From the NCBI RefSeq assembly GCF_000498575.2, contig NZ_AWSQ01000004.1, positions 139,527 through 203,526 on the forward strand: a stretch of 64,000 nucleotides of DNA. The letters run 5' to 3'. The stretch comes from Pseudomonas taeanensis MS-3. GTDB taxonomy: Bacteria > Pseudomonadota > Gammaproteobacteria > Pseudomonadales > Pseudomonadaceae. A program made the translations under genes and the position numbers. The notes under the pieces are model-generated. The model did not search any database and was not told where the DNA came from. It was given only the letters and a program-made list of their open reading frames with translations. Below, in pieces: positions 9,680-19,014 of the stretch. Each line of letters opens with the position of its first letter. Within the stretch, counting starts at the first letter, position 1.

Positions 9680-10561
9680 ATGTTCGCATCCCTGCCCCTC
9701 AACGCCCTGCGCGCCTTCGAGTCGGCCGCCCGCCACCTGAGCTTCAAGGCCGCGGCGGCGGAGCTGGCGGTGACGCCAACGGCGATCTCGCATCAAATCC
9801 GCTCACTGGAAACCTGGCTCGGTGCTCCCCTGTTCGAGCGTCTACCGCGCCGAGTGCGCCTGACTGATGGCGGCGAGCGCCTGTTCAGCAGCCTGCATGG
9901 CGCCCTGCTGGAAGTGGCACAGAGCGTCGACACCCTGCGCCCACAACGCAGCGCCGGCCACCTGACGATCTCCACCACGCCGGCCTTCGCGGCGCTCTGG
10001 CTGGTGCCTCGGCTCGGACGTTTCTATGCCGCGCAACCAAACATCAAGCTGCGCCTGGACACCAACTGCGCAGTCATCGACCTGCACCAGGATGCCAGCG
10101 TTGATCTGGCCATCCGCTACGGCTTCGAGCCCGCCGGCAGCCTCTTCGGCATCCGCCTGTTCGAGGAACACTTCGGGGTCTATGGCTCGCCGGCCCAAGT
10201 GGCGCGAGCCACACAACAGAAGCCGACACTGATCAGCGTGCACTGGCACAACTCCGAGCTCTACGCTCTGGGTTGGCAGGCGTGGTGTGAGCAGGCCGGC
10301 GAAGACTGGCTGCAGAACGCGGCAACCATCCGCGAGTACGACGACGAGCACTATGCGTTGCAGGCGGCGATTGCCGGTCAGGGCCTGGTGCTGGCCAGCT
10401 CGATCCTGGTTTCAGAAAGCCTGGCCAACGGTCTGCTGCAGCCTTATCGGCCGCAGGTCAGCGTACCCGGCGCCGGCTACAGCGTGCTGTGCGTGCCAGG
10501 ACGCGAACGTCACCCGTCGGTCAAAGCGTTCTTCGACTGGTTGAATCGGGAGACCGGCTGA
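9680..10561 (+). CDS. LysR-family transcriptional regulator (GcvA-like)
   Basis: Predicted 293-residue regulator. The N-terminal winged helix-turn-helix covers roughly residues 5-65 (LNALRAFESAARHLSFKAAA, TPTAISHQIRSLE), followed by a substrate-binding domain containing STTPAFAALWLVPRLGRF. Start is set by GGAG before the ATG. It is divergently oriented to the azoreductase and is its likely regulator. A strong terminator follows 54 bases after the stop. Confidence 0.88.
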   Translation: MFASLPLNALRAFESAARHLSFKAAAAELAVTPTAISHQIRSLETWLGAPLFERLPRRVRLTDGGERLFSSLHGALLEVAQSVDTLRPQRSAGHLTISTTPAFAALWLVPRLGRFYAAQPNIKLRLDTNCAVIDLHQDASVDLAIRYGFEPAGSLFGIRLFEEHFGVYGSPAQVARATQQKPTLISVHWHNSELYALGWQAWCEQAGEDWLQNAATIREYDDEHYALQAAIAGQGLVLASSILVSESLANGLLQPYRPQVSVPGAGYSVLCVPGRERHPSVKAFFDWLNRETG

Positions 10562-10614
10562 ACCCCTGTGCAGGTGCCTGCACTCGCGCAGCGGGTTGGG
10601 GCCACTCACGCAAA

Positions 10615-10650
10615 AAAAGCCCGCCACTTCAGGATCAGTGGCGGGCTTTT
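10615..10650. terminator. Bidirectional intrinsic terminator
   Basis: A perfect 14-base inverted repeat with arms AAAAGCCCGCCACT and AGTGGCGGGCTTTT and an 8-base loop. A-run and T-run sit at the two ends, so it can end transcription both of the LysR gene on plus and of the BCCT gene on minus. Confidence 0.9.
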
Positions 10651-10668
10651 CGGGTGTTTCAGCAGGAA

Positions 10669-12297
10669 TCAGCCAAGCGTCGGCTCATAGTCATCGGTCA
10701 AGGTCAGACTCTTCGCTGGCTCGGCCAGCAGTGTCCGGTGCAGGGCCATGGCCATCAGAATCAGGATCACCGCGATCGGCAGGGCAGCACAGATAGCTGC
10801 GGTCTGCACGCTCTTCAGGCCGCCCGACCAGAGTAATCCCGCAGCGATGGCGCCGACCATCAGGCCCCAGATGACCCGACTAGCCACCGGCGGATGAAGG
10901 CTGCCACGAGCCGCCAGGGTACTGACCACCAGGGTGCCGGAGTCCGCCGAAGTGACGAAGTAGGTGACGATCAGCAGCGAAGCCAGTGCACTGAGCAGCC
11001 CGCCGATACTAACGCCGGCCGACTGCTCGATCTTGTCGAACAGGGTGAACAGCGAGTTGGTCGCGTCCGCCTTGGTTGCCAGCAGCACCTCGCCGCCCTT
11101 GAACTCGGCCGCTTCGCCTTGCAACGCCTGGCTCTCCACCTGCGCCTGATGGGCGACCCGATCGGCCTTCTCGTAATTCAGCGCGGCGCCACCGAAGGTA
11201 CCGATCCAGACGAAGCTGAACAGCACCGGAATGATCAGCGAGCCCATCACCAGTTGGCGGATGGTGCGACCACGCGAGATGCGCGCGATAAAGGTGCCGA
11301 CAAAGGGCGCCCAGGTCAGCCACCAGGCCCAGTAGAAGGCGGTCCACCAGTTCTGCCAGCCCGCGTCTTTCTGCGCATCGCTCCACAGGCTCATGCCGAT
11401 CACGCTCTGCGCGTAGCCGGAGGTGCCCTCGAGGATGGTGTTGAGGATGTAACGGGTCGGACCGAACGCCATGACGGCGGCCAGGATCAACAGGGACAGC
11501 GCCATGTTCCACAGCGACAGCAGCTTGATACCGCGATCCACACCGGACACCACCGACATGATGGCCACCAGGGAAATGCTCAGGATCAGCAGCATCTTCA
11601 CGCCGATGCCGGCCTCATAACCGGTCAAGGTCTTGATCCCGGTGGTCATCTGCTCGACGCCGAGGCCGAAGGAGGTGGCGATACCGAAAGCCGTCACCAC
11701 CACGATCAGGATGTCGAAGATGGCGCCCAACCAACCGTTCATCCGCGCCTCGCCAAACAGCGGGACCAGGGTCGAGCGAATGGACAGCGGCTTGCCTTTA
11801 CGGAAGGAGAAATAGGCCAGGCACAGGGCCGGCATCAGGTACAGGGCCCAGGCGTGCATGCCCCAATGGAAGAAGGTGACGCGCATCGCCGACTCGGCCG
11901 CTTCGTCGGTCAGCGCCGTGGCGCTGAAGGGGTTGCCGGCGTAATGCCACATCGGTTCGGCCACCGACCAGAACAGCAGGCCAATGCCCATGCCGGCACT
12001 GAACAACATCGACAGCCAGGAGGTGGTGCTGAACTCCGGTTTTTCACCGTCGCGGCCCAGGGTGATATTGCCGAAGCGACTCATCATCAAATACAGCAAG
12101 TACACCAGGACGCCCGAAGCCATCGCCAGGTAGAACCACTTGAAGTTCAGCAGAATGCTCGTGGAGAGTTCGCCGAATATTGCACCGGCTTTGTCGCCCA
12201 TGACGCCACAGAAGGCGACAAAAGCCACGATTATCACCATCGAAACCAAGGTTATCCGGGCGTCGACGCCACGCCATAACCCACTGGAATTGCTCAT
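10669..12297 (-). CDS. BCCT-family betaine/choline/carnitine-type transporter
   Basis: Predicted 542-residue inner-membrane symporter with about 12 hydrophobic helices. The glycine-rich stretch of TM3 reads SAGMGIGLLFWSVAEP. The GMGIG form is typical of betaine-type members, whereas choline carriers usually have GAGID (family knowledge). The tryptophan-rich TM8 segment FYWAWWLTWAPFVGTF and the RISRGRTIRQ loop are canonical. The ATG at 12297 has GGAG eight bases upstream, so it is preferred over the in-frame start at 12348. Likely imports a quaternary ammonium or sulfonium osmolyte. The gene stands alone between a terminator and a 570-base blank region. Confidence 0.87.
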   Translation of the reverse strand: MSNSSGLWRGVDARITLVSMVIIVAFVAFCGVMGDKAGAIFGELSTSILLNFKWFYLAMASGVLVYLLYLMMSRFGNITLGRDGEKPEFSTTSWLSMLFSAGMGIGLLFWSVAEPMWHYAGNPFSATALTDEAAESAMRVTFFHWGMHAWALYLMPALCLAYFSFRKGKPLSIRSTLVPLFGEARMNGWLGAIFDILIVVVTAFGIATSFGLGVEQMTTGIKTLTGYEAGIGVKMLLILSISLVAIMSVVSGVDRGIKLLSLWNMALSLLILAAVMAFGPTRYILNTILEGTSGYAQSVIGMSLWSDAQKDAGWQNWWTAFYWAWWLTWAPFVGTFIARISRGRTIRQLVMGSLIIPVLFSFVWIGTFGGAALNYEKADRVAHQAQVESQALQGEAAEFKGGEVLLATKADATNSLFTLFDKIEQSAGVSIGGLLSALASLLIVTYFVTSADSGTLVVSTLAARGSLHPPVASRVIWGLMVGAIAAGLLWSGGLKSVQTAAICAALPIAVILILMAMALHRTLLAEPAKSLTLTDDYEPTLG

Positions 12298-12865
12298 ACC
12301 TTTTTCTCCATTGTTATAGTCGATATGTATTACTGCACGCTCAGCCAACGGCGAGTCACCGGCAACTTTGTATTAATCTCCAGGTTATATTTCCGGCCCA
12401 AGAATTCTCTAACGAGGGGCCTTTGACAAATGATTTATCCGAGCAGGATTAGTGAGATATTGTCATCAATCCACCAATTACCTCGGCAATCTCCGCTCTG
12501 CACTAACAGCCCATGTATTTGCACTTTTATTTAGATAAGCCGAGGTCACCAGCATCGACGTAAACGTCGAACCGAAAGTACCGCGAGGCAAACTAAGGGA
12601 AATCCATTCCAGGACAGAACAGGTTATTTCTGCGCGGCTGACTATAGGGTCGCGAAACACCCCCACACCGTTCTCTGGGCGTCATGCACGAGCCCATCTG
12701 CGTCATGACCGCGGACTTTATGGGTGGGCCGTATCGGTAAAAAACCTCCGCAGTGCAGGCAGGGCGAGAGGCGTACGCGATGGTCGATCCAGGCAGAGGG
12801 TTCAGCGCGAGGTAAGCCGCCTTGGCCGCGAATGTGCCGACACCCTGCTAGCTAGCGACGAGGGC
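12298..12865. other. Intergenic region without a recognised gene
   Basis: About 570 bases upstream of the BCCT gene. It must hold that gene's promoter. The part nearest the gene is AT-rich. A TTGACA hexamer on plus at 12423-12428 has no convincing -10 partner. No coding region with a ribosome site was seen. Confidence 0.5.
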
Positions 12866-13084
12866 TTAGCCCTTGAGCATATGCAGGTACAGCGCCTCGA
12901 CCTTCTCCCGCGCCCAGGGGGTCTTGCGCAGAAAGGTCAGGCTCGACTTGATGCTCGGGTCGCTCTTGAAGCAGCGGATATCAATCAAGCGAGCCAGGCC
13001 GTCCCAACCGTAGTGGGCGACCAGTTCGGTGAGGATGGTTTGCAGGGTCACGCCATGCAGGGGGTTGTTCGGGTGTTGAGTCAT
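12866..13084 (-). CDS. VF530/DUF2132-family small DNA-binding-like protein
   Basis: Predicted 72-residue protein: [18 protein letters not shown] at the start, then [19 protein letters not shown] and [20 protein letters not shown]. This is the conserved core of the VF530 family, a small helical fold thought to bind DNA. The in-frame reading extends upstream to 13360 but without homology; AAGG before the ATG at 13084 supports the short form. Its cellular role is not established. Confidence 0.82.
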   Translation of the reverse strand: MTQHPNNPLHGVTLQTILTELVAHYGWDGLARLIDIRCFKSDPSIKSSLTFLRKTPWAREKVEALYLHMLKG

Positions 13085-13301
13085 AGGCGCCTTAACTGTT
13101 GCCGCAACGCGGGAGTCGATGGCCGGCACCTTAGCCGAGTGCAGCGCACGGGGGAAGCGTGAAGCAACCTGACCGAGGTTCCCGACCAGGCGTCCCCTGC
13201 CCCACTCGTGGCCTCTATTCCAGCGCCTATACTGAATGATTGCCACAACAGCGGACAGCCATTCCCTACACCGCGAGGCATCACCTGCAAGGAGGTTGCA
13301 C

Positions 13302-13955
13302 ATGACCATTCGTATTGGCGACGAAGCACCGGACTTCAGCGCCGCAAGCACCGAAGGCACCCTGCACTTTCATGACTGGATCGGCGACAGCTGGGCCATT
13401 CTGTTCTCCCACCCGAAAGACTTCACCCCGGTGTGCACCACCGAGCTCGGCTACATGGCCAAACTCAAGCCGGAGTTCGACAAGCGCAACACCAAGATCC
13501 TCGGACTCAGCGTCGATCCGGTCAGCAACCACCAGGCCTGGGCCGCCGACATCCAGGAGACCCAGGGTCATGCGGTCAACTACCCGATGATCGGCGATGA
13601 AGACCTCAAGGTGGCCAAGCTCTACGACATGATTCACCCGAATGCCAGCGGCGGCCCGCGCACCGCCGTGGACAACGCCACGGTGCGCTCGGTGTTCATC
13701 ATCGGCCCGGACAAGAAGGTCAAGGCCATGCTGGTCTATCCAATGAGTGCCGGGCGCAACTTCGACGAGGTGCTGCGCCTGCTGGACTCCCTGCAGTTGA
13801 ACGCCAAGCACACGGTGGCGACCCCGGTGAACTGGAAGCCAGGCGAGGATGTGATCATCCCCACATCGGTGTCCGACGAGGAAGCCCAGCGCAAATACCC
13901 CGAAGGCTTCAAGACGCTGAAACCCTACCTGCGCACAGTGGCGCAGCCCAAGTAG
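13302..13955 (+). CDS. 1-Cys peroxiredoxin (Prx6 group, LsfA-like)
   Basis: Predicted 217-residue peroxidase that reduces hydrogen peroxide and organic peroxides. The peroxidatic cysteine lies in the motif [11 protein letters not shown] (about residue 47). The C-terminal Prx6 extension is present ([16 protein letters not shown], then FKTLKPYLR). A perfect AAGGAGG at 13289-13295, six bases from the ATG, fixes the start and predicts strong translation. Compared with LsfA as recalled, there is a short insertion around [12 protein letters not shown]. It stands alone, followed by a terminator. Confidence 0.9.
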   Translation: MTIRIGDEAPDFSAASTEGTLHFHDWIGDSWAILFSHPKDFTPVCTTELGYMAKLKPEFDKRNTKILGLSVDPVSNHQAWAADIQETQGHAVNYPMIGDEDLKVAKLYDMIHPNASGGPRTAVDNATVRSVFIIGPDKKVKAMLVYPMSAGRNFDEVLRLLDSLQLNAKHTVATPVNWKPGEDVIIPTSVSDEEAQRKYPEGFKTLKPYLRTVAQPK

Positions 13956-13972
13956 CCAGTTGGGCGTAACGC

Positions 13973-14008
13973 AAAAAAAACCGGCCCACTCCCTGAGGTG
14001 TGAGCCGG
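13973..14008 (-). terminator. Intrinsic terminator for the second BCCT gene
   Basis: Imperfect nine-base hairpin (CCGGCCCAC with GTGAGCCGG, one mismatch) next to eight A residues at 13973-13980. On the minus strand this reads as a stem followed by a U-run, downstream of the BCCT gene ending at 14078. Confidence 0.75.
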
Positions 14009-14077
14009 CATAGGTCAGGCAACAATTTCTACGGGCGTGACCGGCAAGCGCACCGGCCAGCGTCGAGGCGAGTCCGC

Positions 14078-15631
14078 TTAGCCGCGCGGTTCCTGGCTCA
14101 GCGCCTTGAGAAAGCCGATCATCAAGAACAGCATCAGCGCCATGAACGGCAAGCCCATGGCCACGGCCCCGGCCTGAATGCCTTTGAGCGCGGTATCACC
14201 GCCAATCACGAACAGCGTGATGGTGACCAGGGCAATCATCACCAGCCACAGCACGCGCTGCACCGGCGAAGTCCCCGGATCGCCACCTGCCGCCAGGTTG
14301 TCGACCACCAGGGCGCCGGAGTCCATGGAGGTGACCATGAAGATAATCAGCAGGACCACCACCAGCACCGAGCTGATAGCCGCCAGCGGCAACACTTCGA
14401 GGAACTGGAAGATCGCCATGTTGACGTCCGCCAGACCGGCTGCCAGGGCACCCGTGCCATCAATGACCTGAGCAATGGCGCCACCGCCGAAGGCGCTGAA
14501 CCAGAAAATCGCCACGATGGTCGGCACCACCATCACCACGCCGACCATCTGCCGCAGCGTGCGGCCCCGGGAAACACGGGCGACGAACACCCCGACCAGC
14601 GGTCCCCAGGTGCACCACCAGGCCCAGTAGAACACCGTCCAACCCTGGAACCAGTCCTGATCCGGGCGGTTGACCCAATTGGCCAGCGGCAGGAAGAACT
14701 CGACGAAATCGACAGTAGTGTCCAGCACCCCCGAGAAGAAGCTCAGCACACCAATGCCCGCGACCACCAGCAGGAACAGGCCCAGCGCCAGCAGCATGTT
14801 GATATTACTGAGTAGCTTGACCCCGGCATCCATACCGCGCCACAGGGAGAACCCCGCCACGCCAGTCACCACCACGATGAACAGCAACTGCAAGCCAAAG
14901 GAGTTGGGGATGCCCAGAACATGCGAGATCCCGGCGGTCGCCTGCATGGCACCAAGACCCAGGGAGGTGGCCAGGCCGAACACCGTCAGCACCACGGTGA
15001 AGGTATCCACCAGCTGTCCCGGCAGGCCCTTGTGCGCCTTGCCAATCAGCGGCTGCAGGCCGGAACTGAGGGAAAACGGCAGGCCCTTGTTGTAGGCAAA
15101 GAACCCCACCACCAGGGCGCTGGTCAGGTAGATCGCCCAGGGATGAAAACCCCAGTGAAAAATGGTCGAACCCATGGCCGCATGCAGCGCTTCAGGCGTC
15201 TGCTTGGGCACGTTGAGCGGGGTTTTCCACCATTCGGTGTACTGCGCCACCGGCTCCGCCACGCCCCAATACAACAGGCCGACGCCCATCCCGGCGGCGA
15301 ACAGCATGGAAAACCAGGACAGAGTACCGAACTCGGGCTTGGCCTCTTTACCGCCCAGGCGGATCTTGCCGAAGGGCGACAACGCCAGGCCGGCGCAGAA
15401 CAGCACGGCCAGATTGCCCATGATCATGATGAACCAGTCGCAGTTCTTCAGGATCCAGCCCTTGGTTCCCTCTAGGGCCTGACCGAAGGCCGCGGGGTCA
15501 TTCAGGGCCAGCAACACCAGGGCCAGCACAATCGAGAATGAAGCAGGAAAAATAACCCGATGGAAGTTCAAACCCAATATCTGGATATTGAAACTCCGGG
15601 GCACTGAAGCATCGGCAGCAATGTCTTTCAC
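14078..15631 (-). CDS. BCCT-family transporter of the catabolic locus
   Basis: Predicted 517-residue inner-membrane symporter. TM3 has FAAGMGVGLLYWGVAEP (betaine-type glycine motif). TM8 has FYWAWWCTWGPLVGVF followed by RVSRGRTLRQM. The start codon is GTG with GAGG eight bases upstream. It is the last gene of a same-strand series beginning with the Rieske oxygenase, but is separated from the DddP-like gene by 324 bases that contain a copy of the operator found in front of the Rieske gene. It is therefore likely a separate transcript under the same regulator. Expected substrate: an onium osmolyte fed into the neighbouring catabolic enzymes (inference). Confidence 0.87.
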   Translation of the reverse strand: MKDIAADASVPRSFNIQILGLNFHRVIFPASFSIVLALVLLALNDPAAFGQALEGTKGWILKNCDWFIMIMGNLAVLFCAGLALSPFGKIRLGGKEAKPEFGTLSWFSMLFAAGMGVGLLYWGVAEPVAQYTEWWKTPLNVPKQTPEALHAAMGSTIFHWGFHPWAIYLTSALVVGFFAYNKGLPFSLSSGLQPLIGKAHKGLPGQLVDTFTVVLTVFGLATSLGLGAMQATAGISHVLGIPNSFGLQLLFIVVVTGVAGFSLWRGMDAGVKLLSNINMLLALGLFLLVVAGIGVLSFFSGVLDTTVDFVEFFLPLANWVNRPDQDWFQGWTVFYWAWWCTWGPLVGVFVARVSRGRTLRQMVGVVMVVPTIVAIFWFSAFGGGAIAQVIDGTGALAAGLADVNMAIFQFLEVLPLAAISSVLVVVLLIIFMVTSMDSGALVVDNLAAGGDPGTSPVQRVLWLVMIALVTITLFVIGGDTALKGIQAGAVAMGLPFMALMLFLMIGFLKALSQEPRG

Positions 15632-15955
15632 GCAAGGGTCCTCACTGTATTGTTTTTGTAGTCATGCCAATACCGGGCAGGATTCCAATGGCGTTAACCG
15701 CCAATAAAAACAGACCCGCGAATTGAACAGATAAGTGATGGTCGGGTAGCCAAGCGCTCGCCACAAATCATTTTATGTGCGCTATTAATGACTTTTGATC
15801 ATTAATAAAAGCTGACAACAACGACCTTATTGTTAATCAAGGGCACAACCATGCCTGCCGCAATTAACGCCCGTTAATCCGCACACTGAACCGACCACCG
15901 AGTTATTTTTATTGCGTTATATCCACTACCTCAGAGTCATTACACCCACGACTGT
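15632..15955. promoter_or_regulatory. AT-rich promoter region of the BCCT gene
   Basis: A 324-base region, markedly AT-richer than its surroundings, between the DddP-like gene and the BCCT gene. It contains the LysR-type palindrome described separately and no open reading frame. It most likely holds the BCCT promoter and the end of the upstream operon. No clear terminator hairpin for the upstream operon was seen. Confidence 0.6.
15783..15807. promoter_or_regulatory. LysR-type operator, copy 1
   Basis: Perfect nine-base arms TATTAATGA and TCATTAATA separated by CTTTTGA. Inside is TGACTTTTGATCA, which fits the T-N11-A LysR box. A 23-base copy matching at 21 positions occurs at 24556-24578 in front of the Rieske operon. 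Confidence 0.75.
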
Positions 15956-17203
15956 TTATAACCAGTCATCCTGCCAGGGGTATTGCGACAATGGCTGGCA
16001 ACCATCGCGGGTGATCAGCACCTGCTGCTCAAGCTTGATGCCCTCCTTGCCACCGCGCTCACCGATATAACTCTCGACGCAGAGCACCATGTTTTCCTCG
16101 ATGACCCCGTCGTAACCGCTGCTGTCCCAGTCCGCACCCTTGTGTGCCAGGGCCGGGTACTCGTCGGCCAGGCCGACGCCGTGCACCACGCAGCAATAGC
16201 GGTTGTGCTGGTAGGGCTGGGGAATGTCCCAGGCGCGCTGGACGAACTCGCGGTGACTGATGCCGGGGCGCAGCAGGTCCATGTTGTGATGCACCTGCTC
16301 GAAGGCCAGGGCATACAGCTTGCGCTGCTCGGCCGTGGGCGCGACGTGGCCGACGGTCCAGGCCCGGGAAATGTCGGCGCAGTAGCCGTAGGGGCCGATC
16401 AGGTCGGTGTCGAAGGAGACGATCTCGCCTTGCTGCATCACCCGCTCGCTGGATTCCTGCATCCACGGGTTGGTGCGCGGCCCGGAGGCCAGCAGACGGG
16501 TCTCGATCCACTCGCCGCCGTGGCGGATGTTCTCGTAGTGCAGCCAGGCCCACAGCTGGTTCTCGCTCATGCCCGGGCGCTGCTCGTCGTGCATGCGCTG
16601 GATGCCTTTCTCGCACACGGCGATGGTCCAGCGCATCAGTTCCAGTTCGGCGGCGGATTTAATCCGGCGTGCCTCCTCCATCAGGCTGTGGCCCTCGACC
16701 AGGGTCAGGCCCTGCGCCTGCAGCAACTCGAGGCCCTCGAAGTCGGCCTTGTCCACCGCCAGCCGCGCACCCTCACCGGCGTGCTGACGCAGCAGCTCGA
16801 CGATTTCCGCGGCCCAGACCTTGGCCTTCTCACTGATCCGCGAACCGGCGCCGAAGTAGCTCCAGCTCACCGCATGACGAATCTCGTCGATCAGGCCGTT
16901 GCCCTCGTGCAGGTGCTCGCAGTTGTGGAACTCGAAGAGGATCACCGGGCCCGTGGCGAACACCAGGGCGTAACGGGCGAAGTTATGCAGCGTCCACACC
17001 TGCATGTTCGAGGTGTCGGTGGCGTAGCGGATATTCACCGGGTCGTACAGCAGAATGGCCGCGCAATCGGCAGCCAGCAGTTGCTCGCGCACCCGCTGCA
17101 GGCGGTAGGCGCGCGCCGCCTCCAGGGTCTGGGTGCTGACCGGGTTACGCAACGGCTGGTTGGCGGACTCGTCGCTCGGGTACTTATTCTTGTTGTCGAA
17201 CAT
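15956..17203 (-). CDS. M24-family protein closely resembling DMSP lyase DddP
   Basis: Predicted 415-residue cytoplasmic metalloprotein of the M24 (creatinase/aminopeptidase P) fold. Metal ligands are visible: Asp265 and Asp267 in SFDTDLIG, Asp277 in CADISRAW, His341 in HGVGLADEYP, Glu377 in VESYIGERGG and Glu392 in IKLEQQV. Their spacing matches that recalled for DddP (Asp295, Asp297, Asp307, His371, Glu406, Glu421), with a one-residue shift before the last two. The DddP residues Tyr366 and Asp377 correspond to Tyr336 and Asp347. DddP cleaves dimethylsulfoniopropionate to acrylate and dimethyl sulfide. Whether this member uses DMSP or another onium compound is unknown. The ATG at 17203 is preferred; an in-frame TTG at 17254 lacks a ribosome site. 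Confidence 0.75.
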   Translation of the reverse strand: MFDNKNKYPSDESANQPLRNPVSTQTLEAARAYRLQRVREQLLAADCAAILLYDPVNIRYATDTSNMQVWTLHNFARYALVFATGPVILFEFHNCEHLHEGNGLIDEIRHAVSWSYFGAGSRISEKAKVWAAEIVELLRQHAGEGARLAVDKADFEGLELLQAQGLTLVEGHSLMEEARRIKSAAELELMRWTIAVCEKGIQRMHDEQRPGMSENQLWAWLHYENIRHGGEWIETRLLASGPRTNPWMQESSERVMQQGEIVSFDTDLIGPYGYCADISRAWTVGHVAPTAEQRKLYALAFEQVHHNMDLLRPGISHREFVQRAWDIPQPYQHNRYCCVVHGVGLADEYPALAHKGADWDSSGYDGVIEENMVLCVESYIGERGGKEGIKLEQQVLITRDGCQPLSQYPWQDDWL

Positions 17204-17257
17204 CAGCTGGATTCCAGTTAACTGACTCAGGTTAAAGGAGGGGTTCTCATTCAATAC

Positions 17258-18562
17258 TCAGCTTGCCGGCCGCTCGGCCAACGTTACCGCAGCCACTTCC
17301 GTTGCTGACTCGGTTTCGCCCTCGCTGTCGCTTGGGCTGGCCGGTTCGACCGCCGCAGCCAGGGTGGCACTGGCCAGGCCGATGGGGGTGGCCTGGTGAT
17401 GCAGCGGCGCATCCTCCTGCAAGTGCGCGCCGCTGACCTTGCCTTGACCGACCGCCAGGGCCAGCAGTGCGGCGCAGGCGGCAGAGAACAGATACAGGCT
17501 GGATGCGCCGAAGCGCTCCATCAGCGCGCCGGCCAGCAACGGGCCGATAGCGGCGCCGACGCCGTAAGTCACCAGCAACAGGCCAGCCAGGGACACACGC
17601 AGTTCGGCTTCGATATTGTCGTTGGCCAGGGCCACGCCCAGCGGATACAGGCAGAACTGCAGAAAACCGATGCAGGCGCCAACCAGCAGCAGGACGCCGA
17701 AGGACGGTTGCTGAGAGAAACCCAGCGGCAGGCAAGCGAGGACCAGCAGCACCGCCACACCACGGATCAGGCTGGCCCGCGGCAAGCGGTCGGACAACCA
17801 ACCGAGGGGCAGCTGGGCGAGCAGGCCAGCACCGATGATCATCGCCATGAACTGGCCGACCTCGGTGGTATCCAGGCCCTGGCGACTGGCATAGATGGCC
17901 GCCAGGCCAAAGAAGGCGCTGTAGATAATACCGGCCATCAGAACGGTGACCAGCGACTGCGGCACCCGCTGGATAAACAGCTTGATATTCACGGGTGCCG
18001 GCTGCAGCGCCGCCGGGTGCATGCTGCGAGTCAGGGCCACCGGAACCAGGCACAGGGCAAAGGCCATGGCCACACCGAGCAGCGCGTGGATGCCCAGATC
18101 GCCCTTCCAGCTCAGGGCCAGTTGGCCGAGCACCATGCCGACGTAGATCGCCACCATGTAGATGCCCAACACCTTGCCGCGCTGGTCGCTGCGGGCGCGG
18201 TCGTTGAGCCAGCTTTCCAGCACCATCAACTGGCACATCATCGCCAGGCCGACCAGTGCACGCAGAAATAGCCAAAGCGGCAAGGCACTGCTGAATTCGT
18301 GGGCCAATACGGCGGCGGAAATCACCCCGCCACAGGCAACATAGGTGCGGATATGCCCGACCCGCTGAATCAGCACCCGCCCGACCTTGCCGCCGGCCAC
18401 CATGCCCAGGGCGTTGGCGGCCATCAGCGCGCCACCCCAGAACTCGGCCACCCCGTCGGCACTCAGGCGTAGCGCCAGGTAGGTCATCAGCAGGGTCGAG
18501 CCCAGCTGCATCAACAGGCTGGCCAGGTACAGGGCGCCGAAGGTCCGTGTCAGTCCGAGCAT
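17258..18562 (-). CDS. MFS transporter
   Basis: Predicted 434-residue inner-membrane transporter with 12 hydrophobic segments and the YcaD/Mal-type loop motif WLSDRLPR between TM8 and TM9. Ribosome site AAGGAG precedes the ATG by six bases. The C-terminal 50 residues are Ala/Glu/Ser-rich and hydrophilic, which is unusual. It lies within the catabolic operon, four genes after the aldehyde dehydrogenase, so it may import the substrate or export a product or toxic intermediate (inference). Confidence 0.82.
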   Translation of the reverse strand: MLGLTRTFGALYLASLLMQLGSTLLMTYLALRLSADGVAEFWGGALMAANALGMVAGGKVGRVLIQRVGHIRTYVACGGVISAAVLAHEFSSALPLWLFLRALVGLAMMCQLMVLESWLNDRARSDQRGKVLGIYMVAIYVGMVLGQLALSWKGDLGIHALLGVAMAFALCLVPVALTRSMHPAALQPAPVNIKLFIQRVPQSLVTVLMAGIIYSAFFGLAAIYASRQGLDTTEVGQFMAMIIGAGLLAQLPLGWLSDRLPRASLIRGVAVLLVLACLPLGFSQQPSFGVLLLVGACIGFLQFCLYPLGVALANDNIEAELRVSLAGLLLVTYGVGAAIGPLLAGALMERFGASSLYLFSAACAALLALAVGQGKVSGAHLQEDAPLHHQATPIGLASATLAAAVEPASPSDSEGETESATEVAAVTLAERPAS

Positions 18563-18642
18563 GCGTGGCTCCTTGGCCAGAACGAAGAAAACCGCCGCTT
18601 CCGGTTAGGGGAATGCGGCGGCAGAATGACTAGGGCAAAGGC

Positions 18643-19014
18643 TCAGGCCAAACCGTGACGTTGCTTCCAGTCGCCCGGATGCACCACGTAACCAAACAAC
18701 GCATGGCCGCCGTAGACCAGCTCGGTGCCTTCCGGAATCCACAGCAGCTGGCCCGGTTTGACCCGGTACAGCTCACCGTTGGCCTGCAGCTCGAAACAGC
18801 CTTCGATGACGAAGATCACTTCGTCATACAGCAGGGTCCAGTTGACCTCGGCGCCCTCCCAGCGGGCGAAGCCGATACCGATATTCGGCGACACTTCGTT
18901 GCTGATGGCGCGGGCGACAAAGGCGGCGCCAGGCGGCCCCCCACGCGGAATAAATTCCAGGTCATGGTGATCGACCAGCAGCACCGGGCCTTTGCCAGAA
19001 ACGACCTGACTCAT
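18643..19014 (-). CDS. Small cupin-domain protein (EutQ-like)
   Basis: Predicted 123-residue single-domain cupin. The two half-motifs are present: DEVIFVIEGCFELQANGE and PGQLLWIPEGTELVYGG, resembling the cupin of EutQ-type proteins. Typical metal-binding histidines of motif 1 are lacking, so catalysis is doubtful and a binding or regulatory role is possible. GGAG precedes the ATG. The start overlaps the stop of the upstream FAD oxidoreductase by four bases (ATGA), a sign of tight operon coupling. Confidence 0.78.
   Translation of the reverse strand: MSQVVSGKGPVLLVDHHDLEFIPRGGPPGAAFVARAISNEVSPNIGIGFARWEGAEVNWTLLYDEVIFVIEGCFELQANGELYRVKPGQLLWIPEGTELVYGGHALFGYVVHPGDWKQRHGLA

Noticed and set aside
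17204..17254. TTG start giving a 17-residue longer DddP-like protein
   Set aside because: No ribosome site precedes it; the ATG at 17203 is at least as likely, though the longer form cannot be excluded.
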